This document shows, piece by piece, positions 25,707-35,722 of a stretch of 64,000 nucleotides of DNA. Source of the stretch: Stutzerimonas stutzeri (GTDB lineage: Bacteria > Pseudomonadota > Gammaproteobacteria > Pseudomonadales > Pseudomonadaceae); the NCBI RefSeq assembly GCF_000219605.1, contig NC_015740.1, positions 806,001 through 870,000 on the forward strand, written 5' to 3'. Under the pieces are notes generated by a model, which saw only the letters and a program-made list of their open reading frames with translations, did no database searches and was not told where the DNA came from. Each line of letters opens with the position of its first letter. Position 1 is the stretch's first letter. A program made the position numbers and the translations under genes.

Positions 25707-27032
25707 ATGACCTTCGCCTCCCTGGGCCTGATCGATCCGCTGCTGCGGACCCTGGAAACCCTCGACTATCGCAAGCCGACGCCGGTGCAGGCCGAGGCCA
25801 TTCCCGCCGTGCTCAAAGGCCGCGACCTGATGGCAGCGGCGCAGACCGGTACCGGCAAGACCGCCGGTTTCGCCCTGCCATTGCTGCAGCGCCTGACCAT
25901 GGAAGGCGCCAAGGTGGCGAGCAATTCGGTGCGCGCGCTGGTACTGGTGCCGACCCGTGAACTGGCCGAGCAGGTTCACGAGAGCTTTCGCGTGTACGGG
26001 CAGAACCTGCCGCTGCGCACCTACGCGGTGTACGGCGGCGTGAGCATCAATCCGCAGATGATGGCGCTGCGCAAGGGCATCGATGTGCTGGTGGCCACCC
26101 CGGGGCGCCTGCTCGACCTCTACCGGCAGAACGCCGTCGGTTTCGCCCAGTTGCAGGCGCTGGTGCTCGACGAGGCGGACCGCATGCTCGACCTCGGTTT
26201 CGCTGAAGAGCTGGATGCGCTGTTCTCCGCTTTGCCGAAAAAGCGCCAGACCCTGCTGTTTTCCGCGACCTTCTCCGAGGCGATCCGGCAGATGGCCCGC
26301 GAGCTGCTGCGCGACCCGCTGTCGGTCGAGGTCAGCCCACGCAACGCCGCGGCGAAGACGGTCAAGCAGTGGCTGGTGCCGGTGGACAAGAAGCGCAAGA
26401 GCGAGCTGTTCCTGCATCTGCTGGCGGAGCGGCGCTGGGGTCAGGTGCTGGTATTCGTCAAGACGCGCAAGGGCGTCGATCAGCTGGTGGACGAGCTGCA
26501 GGCGCAGGGCATCGCCAGCGACGCGATCCACGGCGACAAGCCGCAGGCCTCGCGTCTGCGCGCGCTGGAGCGCTTCAAGGCTGGCGAGGTGCAGGTGCTG
26601 GTGGCGACCGACGTGGCGGCGCGCGGACTGGACATCCACGACCTGCCGCAGGTGGTCAACTTCGACCTGCCCATAGTCGCCGAGGATTACGTGCATCGCA
26701 TCGGTCGTACCGGCCGCGCCGGAGCCAGTGGCGAGGCGATCTCCCTGGTCGCCGCCGACGAGGTGGACCAGCTGGCCGCCATCGAGACCCTGATCAATCA
26801 GGTGCTGCCGCGGCATGACGAGCCGGGCTTCGTACCGGATCACCGCGTGCCGGCCACGGCGCTGGGCGGGCAGATCATCAAGAAACCGAAGAAACCCAAG
26901 AAGCCCAAGGAAGCTGCCGGCAAGGGCAAGATCCATCTCGGCAACTGGTTCGAGGAGAACGAAAAGCCCAACGCCCGGCCGATTCGCAAGGTGCCGAGCC
27001 TCGGCGGCGGCAAACCGGCTAAGAAGCGCTAA
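25707..27032 (+). CDS. rhlE: DEAD-box RNA helicase, RhlE-like
   Basis: 441 aa. The full set of motifs is present: Q motif (TPVQAEAIP), AQTGTGKT (45-52), PTRELAEQ, TPGRLLD, LDEADRMLD (about 154), SATFSEA and HRIGRTGRAG (about 329). The C-terminus is a basic lysine/proline tail (KKPKKPKKPKEAAGKGK) that binds RNA without specificity. It unwinds RNA duplexes in ribosome assembly or mRNA decay. RhlE-type is the best fit from the core; the exact paralogue is uncertain. Confidence 0.9.
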   Translation: MTFASLGLIDPLLRTLETLDYRKPTPVQAEAIPAVLKGRDLMAAAQTGTGKTAGFALPLLQRLTMEGAKVASNSVRALVLVPTRELAEQVHESFRVYGQNLPLRTYAVYGGVSINPQMMALRKGIDVLVATPGRLLDLYRQNAVGFAQLQALVLDEADRMLDLGFAEELDALFSALPKKRQTLLFSATFSEAIRQMARELLRDPLSVEVSPRNAAAKTVKQWLVPVDKKRKSELFLHLLAERRWGQVLVFVKTRKGVDQLVDELQAQGIASDAIHGDKPQASRLRALERFKAGEVQVLVATDVAARGLDIHDLPQVVNFDLPIVAEDYVHRIGRTGRAGASGEAISLVAADEVDQLAAIETLINQVLPRHDEPGFVPDHRVPATALGGQIIKKPKKPKKPKEAAGKGKIHLGNWFEENEKPNARPIRKVPSLGGGKPAKKR

Positions 27033-27093
27033 GAGTCTTAGAACACTGGCTCTTCGGGTCAGGCTGGAACGTATGATGCGAGGAAACCTGAGC

Positions 27094-27414
27094 ATGGGTA
27101 GCAAAACGACGTCGGTGATCCTGCTGGTCGGCGTGCTGTTCAGTGTATCGGCAGAGGCGTCCATGAGGTGTGGCACCCGCCTGGTTGGTCTGGGCGACAC
27201 AGATGAGCAGGTCGAGGCCAAGTGCGGTCCTGCCGATCGCCAAAGCGTCGAAGCACCGTCGCTGCGTAGCGATGGTGTCGTACAGCCGGGAGCTGTCAGG
27301 GTCGACCGCCGGGTCTACGGTCCGCGAAACGGCGCGGAACATCATCTTCGCTTCATCGATGGCCGTTTGGTTGAAATCCGTATGGTGCGCGAGCCAGAGC
27401 CGAGCAGGTTGTAA
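27094..27414 (+). CDS. DUF2845-domain secreted protein
   Basis: 106 aa from the ATG at 27094, chosen because GAGGAAA lies eight bases upstream; ATGs at 27073 and 27076 are in frame. Signal peptide MGSKTTSVILLVGVLFSVSA, then the DUF2845 pattern SMRCGTRLVGLGDTDEQVEAKCG with two Cys likely to form a disulfide. Function unknown. Convergent with the LysE-family gene; the 74 nt between them show no strong terminator. Confidence 0.8.
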   Translation: MGSKTTSVILLVGVLFSVSAEASMRCGTRLVGLGDTDEQVEAKCGPADRQSVEAPSLRSDGVVQPGAVRVDRRVYGPRNGAEHHLRFIDGRLVEIRMVREPEPSRL

Positions 27415-27488
27415 TCCGCTTTCGCCATGCAGCTGTGCCGGTCGTGCAAACGGCAATTCTGTCCACAGTCGCCGTAACGCTTGCGGGC

Positions 27489-28076
27489 CTACAGGCTCGC
27501 CAGCGCCGACACCACCAGCAGCAACGCCATCGCCTGGTTGAAGCGGCGTAGATGCGTCGCCGAGCGCAGCAGCCGGGCCGCACCGGCGCCGAGCAGGGCC
27601 CAGGCCGCCAGGCAGGGCAGGGCGATCAGGAAGAACAGCAGCGCGTGGATGGCGTAGCGCCCGGCATCGGCGTTGGCGCCGCTGAACACGCCGACCACCG
27701 CCAGCGCCATCATCCATACCTTCGGGTTGATCACCTGCAGCCCGGCGGCGCCCAGGGCGCCGAGTCGACGGCTGGCGGTGTCGGCTTCGATCGCTTCGGT
27801 CGGGCTGCGGGCGATCTGCCAGGCCAGGTAGAGCAGCCAGCCGACCCCGAGCCAGGCCATCGCCTGCTGCAATGGCGGATGGCGCAGCAGCCATTCTCCG
27901 GCGCCAAGGCCCACCAGCAGCACGATCAGCGCCGCGGCCGCGCAGGCGCCAAAGATGATGGGAAGCGCCGCCAGCAGGCCGAAGCGCGAGCTGTTGCTCA
28001 GCACCAGGATGTTGGTCGGGCCCGGGGTGATGGAGGCGACGAAGGCAAACAGCACGAAAGGCAGCCACTGGCTCAT
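27489..28076 (-). CDS. LysE-family amino acid exporter
   Basis: 195 aa, six predicted membrane helices, with the N-terminal [19 protein letters not shown] (15-33) typical of LysE/RhtB exporters and [10 protein letters not shown] in the middle. These proteins release amino acids or related metabolites. It lies 101 nt downstream of an AraC-type regulator on the same strand, a frequent pairing, so export is probably induced by the ligand of that regulator. Substrate unknown. Confidence 0.87.
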   Translation of the reverse strand: MSQWLPFVLFAFVASITPGPTNILVLSNSSRFGLLAALPIIFGACAAAALIVLLVGLGAGEWLLRHPPLQQAMAWLGVGWLLYLAWQIARSPTEAIEADTASRRLGALGAAGLQVINPKVWMMALAVVGVFSGANADAGRYAIHALLFFLIALPCLAAWALLGAGAARLLRSATHLRRFNQAMALLLVVSALASL

Positions 28077-28177
28077 CGTGGCGGCCTCGTTTCGTGGGAG
28101 CGGTCAGGGCGGGGGCTGGGCGACATGGCGATCGGCTCCGTCGGGTTGCGGATGGCCGAATGATCGCGCCTGCCGGT

Positions 28178-29017
28178 TCAGCGGTCTGGAAGATTCGAGC
28201 AGCGCCTGCGGTAATGCGCCGGGGTCAGGCCGTAGGCGCGGCGAAACCAGCGGCCCATATGACTCTGGTCGGCGAAACCCAGTGTCATCGCCACCCGCGC
28301 CGGTGGCTGCCCGCTGGCCAGCAGCTGTCGTGCCCTGGCCAGGCGCAGCTGGACCAGATAGGCATGCGGCGCGATGCCGAACGCGGCCTTGAACGCCCGC
28401 GACAGGCGGAAGCGATCGACACCGCTTGCCCAGGCCAGCTCGTCCAGGCCCAGGTCCTGCTCCATGTGCGCGTGCAGATAATCCCGTGCCCGCAGTGCCA
28501 CCAGCGGCATGCGCGGATCGCTGTCGAGCCGCGGGCGCCAGGCCAGATGTCGCGCCAGCTTGGCCAGCAACGCATCCAGCGCGGCCTGGCGGACGATGCG
28601 CAGATCGCGGCTCTGCAGTGCCTGGAAGGCTTCGGCAATCACCGCCAGCAACTCGGGCTCGCTGGCCAGCGTCTTGGCGAATGCCGGCTGGCAATCGCCT
28701 GGCGCGTCCTCGAACAGCCCGCGCAGCTCGCGCTCGAGCCAGTGCGGGTCGAGGTAGAGCATCGAGTAGGTGAAGCCGCCCCGGGCCGGGGCGTGGCCAT
28801 CGTGCAGCTCGCCGGGTTCGAGCAGAAAGACCTGGCCTGGGGTGCTGCTGTGCAGTGCCTTGCGGCAATGGAACTGTTGCACGCCCTGTTCGGTGAAGCC
28901 GATCAGGTAGCTGTCGTGGAAGTGCGGATCGTAGGCGTGGCCTTCGAAATGGGCGCGGATCGTCTCGATGCCGGTTTCGGCATCCCTGTTCAGCTCGATC
29001 CAGTCATTGTTGCCCAT
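28178..29017 (-). CDS. AraC-family regulator with cupin sensor domain
   Basis: 279 aa. The N-terminal half is a cupin-type AraC ligand domain ([47 protein letters not shown]); the C-terminal half has two helix-turn-helices ([20 protein letters not shown] and [20 protein letters not shown]). It probably regulates the adjacent LysE-type exporter and perhaps itself. It diverges from adhP across a 195-nt region. Confidence 0.9.
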   Translation of the reverse strand: MGNNDWIELNRDAETGIETIRAHFEGHAYDPHFHDSYLIGFTEQGVQQFHCRKALHSSTPGQVFLLEPGELHDGHAPARGGFTYSMLYLDPHWLERELRGLFEDAPGDCQPAFAKTLASEPELLAVIAEAFQALQSRDLRIVRQAALDALLAKLARHLAWRPRLDSDPRMPLVALRARDYLHAHMEQDLGLDELAWASGVDRFRLSRAFKAAFGIAPHAYLVQLRLARARQLLASGQPPARVAMTLGFADQSHMGRWFRRAYGLTPAHYRRRCSNLPDR

Positions 29018-29212
29018 GGCGGTGACTCCGGTGACGCTTCGGCAAGCGTTGCTCGGGTTGAGTATCGTCCGCCGGGCGGGCCATCGTCTGGAACATTCGT
29101 GCAGCGGTGCTCGACGGATGGTCGGCCACTCTGCCCGATGATTGATCTGGGTCTAGGCTTGCTGCCGTCTGCCTGGCGCAGACTCGAACGTCCCGAATCA
29201 AGGAGCAAGCCC

Positions 29213-30235
29213 ATGACCCAGACCATGAAAGCGGCAGTGGTTCACGCCTTTGGCGAGCCGCTGCGCCTCGAGGAAGTCAAGGTGCCGATGCCCGGCCCCG
29301 GTCAGATCCTGGTGAAGATCGCCGCCTCCGGCGTCTGCCACACCGACCTGCACGCTGCCGAGGGCGACTGGCCGGTGAAACCGTCCCTGCCGTTCATTCC
29401 CGGCCATGAAGGCGTTGGCCACGTCGCGGCGGTGGGTGCCGGCGTGACCCGGGTGAAGGAGGGCGATCGCGTCGGCGTGCCCTGGCTGTACACCGCCTGC
29501 GGCTGCTGCGAGCACTGCCTGACCGGCTGGGAAACCCTCTGCGAAGGCCAGCAGAACACCGGTTACTCGGTCAATGGCGGCTACGCCGAATACGTGCTGG
29601 CCGACCCAAACTACGTTGGCATCCTGCCGAAGAACGTCGAGTTCGACGAGATCGCGCCGATTCTCTGCGCCGGTGTCACTGTCTACAAGGGCCTCAAGGT
29701 CACCGGTGCACGCCCCGGCCAGTGGGTGGTGATCTCCGGCATCGGCGGCCTCGGTCATGTCGCGGTGCAGTACGCCAAGGCGATGGGGCTGCACGTGGTG
29801 GCGGTGGATGTGGATGACGCCAAGCTGGAGCTGGCCAAGCGTCTGGGTGCCAAGCTGACCATCAACGCACGCACGGAGAATCCCGTGGAGGTGGTCCAGC
29901 GCGATATCGGCGGCGCCCACGGCGTGCTGGTCACCGCGGTGTCCAACAGCGCCTTCGGCCAGGCCATCGGCATGGCGCGGCGGCATGGCACCGTGGCGCT
30001 GGTCGGGCTGCCGCCGGGAGACTTCCCGACGCCGATCTTCGACGTCGTGCTCAAGGCCATCAGCATCACCGGCTCGATCGTCGGCACCCGCGCCGATCTG
30101 CAGGAGGCGCTGGATTTCGCCGGCGAGGGCCTGGTCAAGGCGACCATCCACACCGACAGCCTGGACAACATCAACCAGATCTTCGACGACATGCGCGCCG
30201 GGCGCATCGAAGGCCGTATCGTGATGAAGATGTAG
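29213..30235 (+). CDS. adhP: Zinc-dependent alcohol dehydrogenase AdhP/AdhA
   Basis: 340 aa from the ATG at 29213, with AAGGAG nine bases upstream. Medium-chain dehydrogenase: catalytic zinc ligands C42 and H65-E66 (GHEGVG), structural zinc cysteines C96, C99, C102 and C110, NAD fold [17 protein letters not shown] (about 177-193). It interconverts ethanol-type alcohols and aldehydes. In P. aeruginosa the homologous adhA is controlled by Anr; here only a half-good TTGAT-N4-GTCTA site (29142-29155) is seen upstream. Confidence 0.93.
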   Translation: MTQTMKAAVVHAFGEPLRLEEVKVPMPGPGQILVKIAASGVCHTDLHAAEGDWPVKPSLPFIPGHEGVGHVAAVGAGVTRVKEGDRVGVPWLYTACGCCEHCLTGWETLCEGQQNTGYSVNGGYAEYVLADPNYVGILPKNVEFDEIAPILCAGVTVYKGLKVTGARPGQWVVISGIGGLGHVAVQYAKAMGLHVVAVDVDDAKLELAKRLGAKLTINARTENPVEVVQRDIGGAHGVLVTAVSNSAFGQAIGMARRHGTVALVGLPPGDFPTPIFDVVLKAISITGSIVGTRADLQEALDFAGEGLVKATIHTDSLDNINQIFDDMRAGRIEGRIVMKM

Positions 30236-30262
30236 CAGGCCGTGCGGCCGGCAGCGCACCGT

Positions 30263-31513
30263 TCAGCGCGGCGCGTTTGCCGGCACGTTGGCACGCAGCC
30301 AGCGCAGCATGGCTTCGGCTGCGGCGCGTCCGCTGGCAAAGCAGGCGGTCAGCAGATAGCCACCGGTCGGCGCTTCCCAGTCGAGCATTTCGCCAGCGCA
30401 GAACACGCCGGGTAGCCGGCGCAGCATCAGATCCTCGTCCAGTTCCTCGAAGGGCACGCCGCCGGCGCTGCTGATCGCCTCGTCCAGCGGACGCGGGCGG
30501 ACCAGGCGGATGGGCAGCGCCTTGATCGCGGCGGCCAGGGCCTGTGGGGCCTGGAAGGTCGTGGCATCGGTCAGCTCGCGCAACAGCGCCGCCTTGACGC
30601 CGTCGAGCTTCAGCTGGCGGTGCAGGTGCTTGGCCATGGACTGCGAGCCCCGCGGTCTGGCCAGGGCGCTGGCGATCTGCGTCAGGGTGCGATCCGGCAG
30701 CAGGTCGAGCAGTACCGTGGCGACGCCGTCACGGTTGATCGTGTTGCGGATCGGCGCCGAGAGCGCATAGACCAGGCTGCCCTCGATGCCCGTGGCGGTG
30801 AGCACGAACTCGCCCTTGCGCGGTGCTTCGCCGGGCAATGCCAGGCTGACCGTCTTCAGCGGCGCGCCGGCGAATTTCTCCCGCAGGTGCTCGCTCCAGC
30901 CGGCTACCTCGAAGCCACAGTTGGCCGGCTGCAGCGGCGCGATGGCGATCCCGCGGTTCTGCAGCAGGGGCACCCAGGCGCCATCCGAACCCAGTCTGGC
31001 CCAACTGCCGCCGCCGAGGGCGAGCAGGGTGGCGTCCGCCTCGATCAGGCTTTCGCCTTGCGGCCCGGCGATACGCAGCGCGCCATGCTCGTCCCAGCCC
31101 AGCCAGCGCTGGCGGGTATGCAGCTGCACGCCGCTTTCACGCAGGCGCTTGAGCCAGGCGCGCAGCAGGGGCGCGGCCTTCATGTCGGTGGGAAACACCC
31201 GGCCCGAACTGCCGACAAAGGTGTCGATGCCCAACCCGTGAATCCATTCGCGCAGCGCATCCGGGGAGAAGGCATCGAGCAGCGGACGCAGGTCGCCGGC
31301 GCGCTCGGCGTAGCGGCTGACGAACGCGGCGTAGTCCTCGGCATGGGTGATGTTCATGCCGCCAACGCCGGCCAGCAGGAACTTGCGCCCCACCGAGGGC
31401 ATGGCGTCATACAGGTCGACATTCACGCCTGCCTGCCCGAGCACCTCGGCGGCCATCAGGCCGGCCGGACCACCACCGATGATGGCGACGCGAAAAGAGG
31501 AGGGCTGGGGCAT
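30263..31513 (-). CDS. HI0933-like NAD(P)/FAD flavoprotein (TIGR03862 type)
   Basis: 416 aa from the ATG at 31513 (MPQPSSFRVAIIGGGPAGLM). An ATG at 31546 is also possible. The Rossmann motif GGGPAGLMAAEVLGQAG sits at the N-terminus, followed by GRKFLLAGVGGMNITHAED, typical of the HI0933/YhiN group, and the C-terminal CAGEMLDWEAPTGGYLL. These are FAD proteins of unknown physiological substrate. The start is 53 nt after the stop of the HDAC-like gene on the same strand, so the two may be cotranscribed. Confidence 0.87.
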   Translation of the reverse strand: MPQPSSFRVAIIGGGPAGLMAAEVLGQAGVNVDLYDAMPSVGRKFLLAGVGGMNITHAEDYAAFVSRYAERAGDLRPLLDAFSPDALREWIHGLGIDTFVGSSGRVFPTDMKAAPLLRAWLKRLRESGVQLHTRQRWLGWDEHGALRIAGPQGESLIEADATLLALGGGSWARLGSDGAWVPLLQNRGIAIAPLQPANCGFEVAGWSEHLREKFAGAPLKTVSLALPGEAPRKGEFVLTATGIEGSLVYALSAPIRNTINRDGVATVLLDLLPDRTLTQIASALARPRGSQSMAKHLHRQLKLDGVKAALLRELTDATTFQAPQALAAAIKALPIRLVRPRPLDEAISSAGGVPFEELDEDLMLRRLPGVFCAGEMLDWEAPTGGYLLTACFASGRAAAEAMLRWLRANVPANAPR

Positions 31514-31565
31514 GGTGGCAACCGGGCAGGCGAGCGGGGCGGGCATTGTAGCTGCTGACGGTTGC

Positions 31566-32486
31566 TCAGCCGAGCCCGTGGCGCTGCCAGGCCGAGTGGG
31601 CGCTGACATGCAAGGTCGCATGACGATGGGCGAGCAGGGCGCGGTCCTTGTCGTAGCCGCCGCCGATCAGCCCGACCACGGGAATGTCTCGACCCAGGCA
31701 GTGATCGAGCACCGCGCTGTCGCGCGCGGCGAGTCCGGCGTCGGTCAGCGAGAGCAGGCCCAGGGCGTCGTCGCGGTGGACGTCGACGCCGGCGTCATAG
31801 AGCACCAGGTCCGGCTGATAGATCGGCAGCAGGTAGTTCAGCGTGTCGTGCACGACCTGGAGGTAGGCCTCGTCGCCCATGCCCGGCGGTAGCGGGATGT
31901 CCCAGTCGCTATGGGCCTTGCGGGTGGGGAAGTTCTTCTCGCAGTGCAGCGAGACGGTCACCGCATCCGGCACGTTCTCCAGGATGCGCGCGGTGCCGTC
32001 GCCCTGGTGCACGTCGCAGTCGAAGATCAGCACGCGCCCGACACGTCCGCTTTCCAGCAGGTACAGCGCGATCACCGCCAGGTCGTTGAAGATGCAGAAG
32101 CCCGAGGCGTGATCGCGATGCGCATGGTGCGTGCCGCCGGCCAGATGGCAGGCCAGACCGTGCTGCAGCGCCTGCTCCGCCGCCAGCAGCGAGCCGCCTA
32201 CTGCCCGCACGGTGCGCTGCGCCAGCTCCGGGCTCCAGGGCAGGCCGAGCCGGCGCAGCTCGTCGCGGCCCATCTCGCCGCTGCAGTAGCGCGCGACATA
32301 ATCGGCGTCATGGGCCAGAGTCAGGATGTCGCGGCTGCAAAGTGACGGGCGCAATAGCGCTGCGTCCGTGGTCATACCGAGAGTGACCAGGTGGTCACGC
32401 AGCAGACGAAACTTCTCCATGGGAAATCGATGGCCCGGCGGCAGCGGCGGGCTGTAATCGTCGTGATAGACCAGGGGAAGGGACAT
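31566..32486 (-). CDS. Histone-deacetylase-family (arginase fold) amidohydrolase
   Basis: 306 aa. HDAC-family marks: AGGTHHAHRDHASGFCIFND (the tandem His pair and FND), DCDVHQGDGTARI with zinc ligands, and LYDAGVDVHRDD. Bacterial members remove acetyl groups from small amines, acetylpolyamines or acetyl-lysine. No class-specific residue lets me choose. Divergent from the GNAT gene at 32557, leaving only 70 nt for both promoters. Confidence 0.9.
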   Translation of the reverse strand: MSLPLVYHDDYSPPLPPGHRFPMEKFRLLRDHLVTLGMTTDAALLRPSLCSRDILTLAHDADYVARYCSGEMGRDELRRLGLPWSPELAQRTVRAVGGSLLAAEQALQHGLACHLAGGTHHAHRDHASGFCIFNDLAVIALYLLESGRVGRVLIFDCDVHQGDGTARILENVPDAVTVSLHCEKNFPTRKAHSDWDIPLPPGMGDEAYLQVVHDTLNYLLPIYQPDLVLYDAGVDVHRDDALGLLSLTDAGLAARDSAVLDHCLGRDIPVVGLIGGGYDKDRALLAHRHATLHVSAHSAWQRHGLG

Positions 32487-32556
32487 GAACCACGCGTGTT
32501 CGACAGATGTGCGCCGCAGTATGCAGGCTGGCCGTCGACGCGCTCAAGGAGCAAGG

Positions 32557-33111
32557 ATGGTCGATCGAATCGCCCTCGAAACCTCGCGTCTGCGGCTGCG
32601 CAGCTGGCATGACGACGACCTCGAGCCATTGGCGCAGCTGTGCGCCGACCCGGAAGTCATGCGCTACGACCCGGCCCTGCTGTCGCGGGATGAGTGCGCC
32701 GCGCTGATGGTGCGCAGTCGCCTTCATCTGCTGCGGCACGGCTTCGGCCTGTGGGCGCTGGAACGCAAGGACAGTGGTGCCTTTATCGGCTACTGCGGGC
32801 TGGTCTGGGCGCCGTCGTCGGTGCCGGGCTCGGCGGTGGAGCTGCGCTGGGGCGTGGCCTGTGAACAATGGGGCCAGGGCCTGGTGCTCGAGGCGGCACG
32901 GGCGGTTCTGCAGCATGCCTTCGTCACCCTGCAATTGCCCGAGGTGGTCGCCTGCATGGCGCAGATCAACGAGCCGGCCAAGCAGCTGGTGGCGGAGCTG
33001 GGCATGCGCGCCGATCAGGCTGCGTCCTTCTCCCACCCGGAGCTGGCGGCGGGGCACCCGTTGCACGAGCAGCTGCTCTACCGGCTGCAGCGGGGCGATT
33101 GGCGACAATAA
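32557..33111 (+). CDS. GNAT-family N-acetyltransferase (RimJ/RimL-like)
   Basis: 184 aa from the ATG at 32557, with AAGGAG upstream. GNAT fold of the Acetyltransf_3 type: LETSRLRLRSWHDDDLEPLA at the N-terminus, GYCGLVW, then ELRWGVACEQWGQGLVLEAARAVLQHAF as the acetyl-CoA region. It acetylates an amino group of a protein or small molecule; target unknown. The opposing HDAC-like gene makes an acetylation/deacetylation pair conceivable, but that is only inference. Confidence 0.85.
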   Translation: MVDRIALETSRLRLRSWHDDDLEPLAQLCADPEVMRYDPALLSRDECAALMVRSRLHLLRHGFGLWALERKDSGAFIGYCGLVWAPSSVPGSAVELRWGVACEQWGQGLVLEAARAVLQHAFVTLQLPEVVACMAQINEPAKQLVAELGMRADQAASFSHPELAAGHPLHEQLLYRLQRGDWRQ

Positions 33112-33187
33112 GCCCTGTTGCTGGAGCGTTGCCGGCGAAATCCGTAACATGGCGCGCCTGTCCGCCCCCCTTATCAAGGATGCCGAA

Positions 33188-34057
33188 ATGACCCAGATAC
33201 TCGACGCCCTGGTCAATCTGCTGACCCTGGAACGCATCGAGGAAAACCTGTTCCGTGGCGCCAGCCAGGACCTCGGCTTTCCCCAGCTGTTCGGCGGGCA
33301 GGTGCTCGGCCAGGTGATCTCCGCTGCCAGCCAGACGGTGACGCCGGAGCGCCATGTGCATTCGCTGCACGGCTATTTCCTGCGTCCCGGTGACTCGCAC
33401 CAGCCGGTGGTGTACGACGTCGATCGCGTACGCGATGGCGGCAGCTTCACCACGCGACGGGTCAGCGCGATCCAGAAGGGGCAGACCATCTTCACCGGCA
33501 TCGCCTCGTTCCAGGCCGAGGAAACGGGCTACGAGCACCAGTTGCCGATGCCGGATGTGATCGGGCCGGACGACCTGCCCAACGAGTGGGAGCTGCTGCA
33601 CAAGCTTTCGCCGATGGTGCCGGAACGTGTGATGGAGAAGCTGCGCCGGCCCAAGCCCATCGAGATTCGCCCGGTCACCCTGGTCGATCCGGCCAACCCG
33701 CAGCCGATCGAACCGGTCCGCCACCTGTGGTTCCGCGCCGACGGCTCGCTGCCCGACAGCCCGGCGCTGCACAAGTACCTGCTCGCCTACGCCTCGGACT
33801 TCAGCTTTATCGGCACCGCGTTGCAGCCCCACGGCGTCAGCTCGTGGAGCAAGTTCATCCAGCTGGCCAGCCTCGATCATGCCATCTGGTTCCACCGCGA
33901 AGTGAAGATGGACGACTGGCTGCTGTACTCCATCGACAGCCCCTGGGCCGGCAATGCCCGCGGCTTCGCCCGTGGCAGCATCTTCAACCGCCAGGGCGAG
34001 CTGGTTGCCTCGGTGGCCCAGGAAGGCCTGATCCGCGTGCGCGAGGACTGGATGTGA
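33188..34057 (+). CDS. tesB: Acyl-CoA thioesterase II
   Basis: 289 aa, close to E. coli TesB length. Double hot-dog fold with GASQDLGFPQLFGGQVLGQ (22-40), YFLRPGD and the C-terminal active-site region DHAIWFHR ... ARGSIFNRQGELVASVAQEG. It hydrolyses medium- to long-chain acyl-CoAs to free acids. Its stop overlaps the GTG start of the HAD gene (ATGTGA), so translation is coupled. Confidence 0.94.
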   Translation: MTQILDALVNLLTLERIEENLFRGASQDLGFPQLFGGQVLGQVISAASQTVTPERHVHSLHGYFLRPGDSHQPVVYDVDRVRDGGSFTTRRVSAIQKGQTIFTGIASFQAEETGYEHQLPMPDVIGPDDLPNEWELLHKLSPMVPERVMEKLRRPKPIEIRPVTLVDPANPQPIEPVRHLWFRADGSLPDSPALHKYLLAYASDFSFIGTALQPHGVSSWSKFIQLASLDHAIWFHREVKMDDWLLYSIDSPWAGNARGFARGSIFNRQGELVASVAQEGLIRVREDWM

Positions 34058-34644
34058 AGATCGCCGAGGTGCGGCACTGGGTGTTCGACATGGACGGCAC
34101 CCTGACCATCGCCGTGCACGATTTCGCCGCGATCCGCCGCGCCCTGGAGATTCCCGAGGAGGACGACATCCTCCATCACCTGGCTGCGCTGCCGGCCGAC
34201 GAAGCGGCGGCCAAGCGCGCCTGGCTGCTGGAGCACGAACGCGAACTCGCCTACGCCGCACGCCCGGCCGAAGGCGCCCGCGAGCTGCTGCATGCGCTGC
34301 GCGAGCGCGGCTGCCGCCTCGGCGTGCTGACCCGCAATGCCCACGAACTGGCGCTGGTGACCCTGCAGGCGGTGGGCATGGGCGACTGTTTTCTGCCCGA
34401 GGACATCCTCGGTCGCGACGAGGCACCGCCCAAGCCGCATCCGGGCGGGCTGCTGCATTTGGCGGAGCGCTGGGGCGTGGCGCCGGCGTCGATGCTGATG
34501 GTGGGGGACTACCGCTTCGACCTGGAATGCGCCAGGGCCGCTGGCGCGCGCGGGGTGCTGGTCAACGTGCCGCGCAATGAATGGCCGGAGCTGGCCGACC
34601 TGTACGCGCCTGATTGTCGTGCGCTGCACGGCATGCTGGGCTGA
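34054..34644 (+). CDS. HAD-superfamily hydrolase (phosphatase)
   Basis: 196 aa from the GTG at 34054 overlapping the tesB stop. The HAD motifs are present: VFDMDGTLT (nucleophile D12 and acid D14), VLTRNAHEL (motif II Thr), K in PPKPHPGG, and GDYRFDLECARAAG (motif IV). The helical cap makes it subfamily IA. Such enzymes remove phosphate from sugar phosphates or nucleotides; substrate unknown. Operon with tesB. Confidence 0.9.
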   Translation: MKIAEVRHWVFDMDGTLTIAVHDFAAIRRALEIPEEDDILHHLAALPADEAAAKRAWLLEHERELAYAARPAEGARELLHALRERGCRLGVLTRNAHELALVTLQAVGMGDCFLPEDILGRDEAPPKPHPGGLLHLAERWGVAPASMLMVGDYRFDLECARAAGARGVLVNVPRNEWPELADLYAPDCRALHGMLG

Positions 34645-34665
34645 GAGCGGACATCGGCGCCTGGA

Positions 34666-34683
34666 GGTGGGCTCAGGCCCACC
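34666..34683. repeat. GGTGGGC hairpin repeat
   Basis: GGTGGGC-TCAG-GCCCACC, a perfect 7-bp stem, related to the repeats at 15.75-15.87 kb. It lies between the convergent HAD and zinc-peptidase genes and may work as a two-way transcript end. Confidence 0.65.
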
Positions 34684-34746
34684 AGTCATTGCAACGGCCC
34701 TCGCAGGCGTGCCCGCCCCCCAGGGTGCGGGCGCGCCCGGAAGCGC

Positions 34747-35604
34747 CTACAGCCGCGCCGCCTTGAAGGTGTCGCAGCGCGCCGGATCACCGTGTTCGAA
34801 GCCATCGCGGAACCAGCGCACCCGCTGCGCCGAGGTGCCGTGGGTGAAGGCATCCGGGACCACGCGGCCCTGGCTGCGCTTCTGCAGGTTGTCGTCGCCG
34901 ATGGCATTGGCGGCGTTCAGCGCTTCTTCCAGGTCGCCTTCCTCCAGCCAGTCGTGGCGTTGCTGGGCGTGATAGGCCCAGACGCCGGCATAGCAGTCGG
35001 CCTGCAGTTCCTGGCGCACCAGCAGACCGTTGTCGCCTTCCATCCGCGCGCCACGCTGGCGGGCGGCCTGCATCTGCTGCGAAACGCCGAGCAGTGTCTG
35101 CACGTGATGACCGACCTCATGGGCGATCACATAGGCCTGGGCAAAGTCACCGGCGGCGGAAAAGCGCCGGGCCATCTCGTCGAAGAACTGCAGGTCGAGG
35201 TAGACCTGCTGATCGCCGGGGCAATAGAACGGGCCGACTGCCGAACTGGCGAAGCCGCAGGCCGAGTTCACGCCGCCGCGAAACAGCACCAGGGTCGGGT
35301 CGCGGTACTGCGCGCCGTTCTGCTGGAACAGGGCGCGCCAGGTGTCTTCGGTGTCGCCAAGCACGGCGCGGACGAATTCCACCTGCGGATCGTCGCCAGC
35401 CGGGCGCTGGCCTTGCTGAGAGACTGCGGGCCCGCCCTGGTTGGCCAACTGGCCGAGAATCTGCAGCGGATCCTGGCCCGAGAGCAGGCCGATCACTACC
35501 ACGATGGCGATGCCGCCCAGACCGAGGCCGCCGCCCAGGCGCATGCCGCTGCGGCCTCTGGCGTCCACTACGTTGTCGCTGCGTCGGGCTCGATTCCAGC
35601 GCAT
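34747..35604 (-). CDS. ypfJ: YpfJ/KPN_02809-family neutral zinc metallopeptidase
   Basis: 285 aa from the ATG at 35604. A single membrane segment (about 24-42, GGGLGLGGIAIVVVIGLLSG) follows a short basic N-terminus. The periplasmic domain has the zinc site HEVGHH (162-167) with downstream ELQADCYAG as third ligand region. FxCPGDQQVYLD and NAANAIGDD are family marks. Physiological substrate unknown. Confidence 0.92.
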   Translation of the reverse strand: MRWNRARRSDNVVDARGRSGMRLGGGLGLGGIAIVVVIGLLSGQDPLQILGQLANQGGPAVSQQGQRPAGDDPQVEFVRAVLGDTEDTWRALFQQNGAQYRDPTLVLFRGGVNSACGFASSAVGPFYCPGDQQVYLDLQFFDEMARRFSAAGDFAQAYVIAHEVGHHVQTLLGVSQQMQAARQRGARMEGDNGLLVRQELQADCYAGVWAYHAQQRHDWLEEGDLEEALNAANAIGDDNLQKRSQGRVVPDAFTHGTSAQRVRWFRDGFEHGDPARCDTFKAARL

Positions 35605-35722
35605 GAGTTGCCCCTCGGGTGGATGGATGGGAGCGCCGGCCGCAGCGAAGCGGCCAGCGCTTTCCACTCAGACCCGTGCACCGGGCAAAACGCTGCAGCG
35701 GATGTTGGCTGTCGGGTACCGA

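Noticed and set aside
29142..29155. Half ANR site TTGAT-CTGG-GTCTA upstream of adhP
   Set aside because: Only the left half matches; the right half has two mismatches, so I do not list it as a site although adhA of P. aeruginosa is Anr-regulated.
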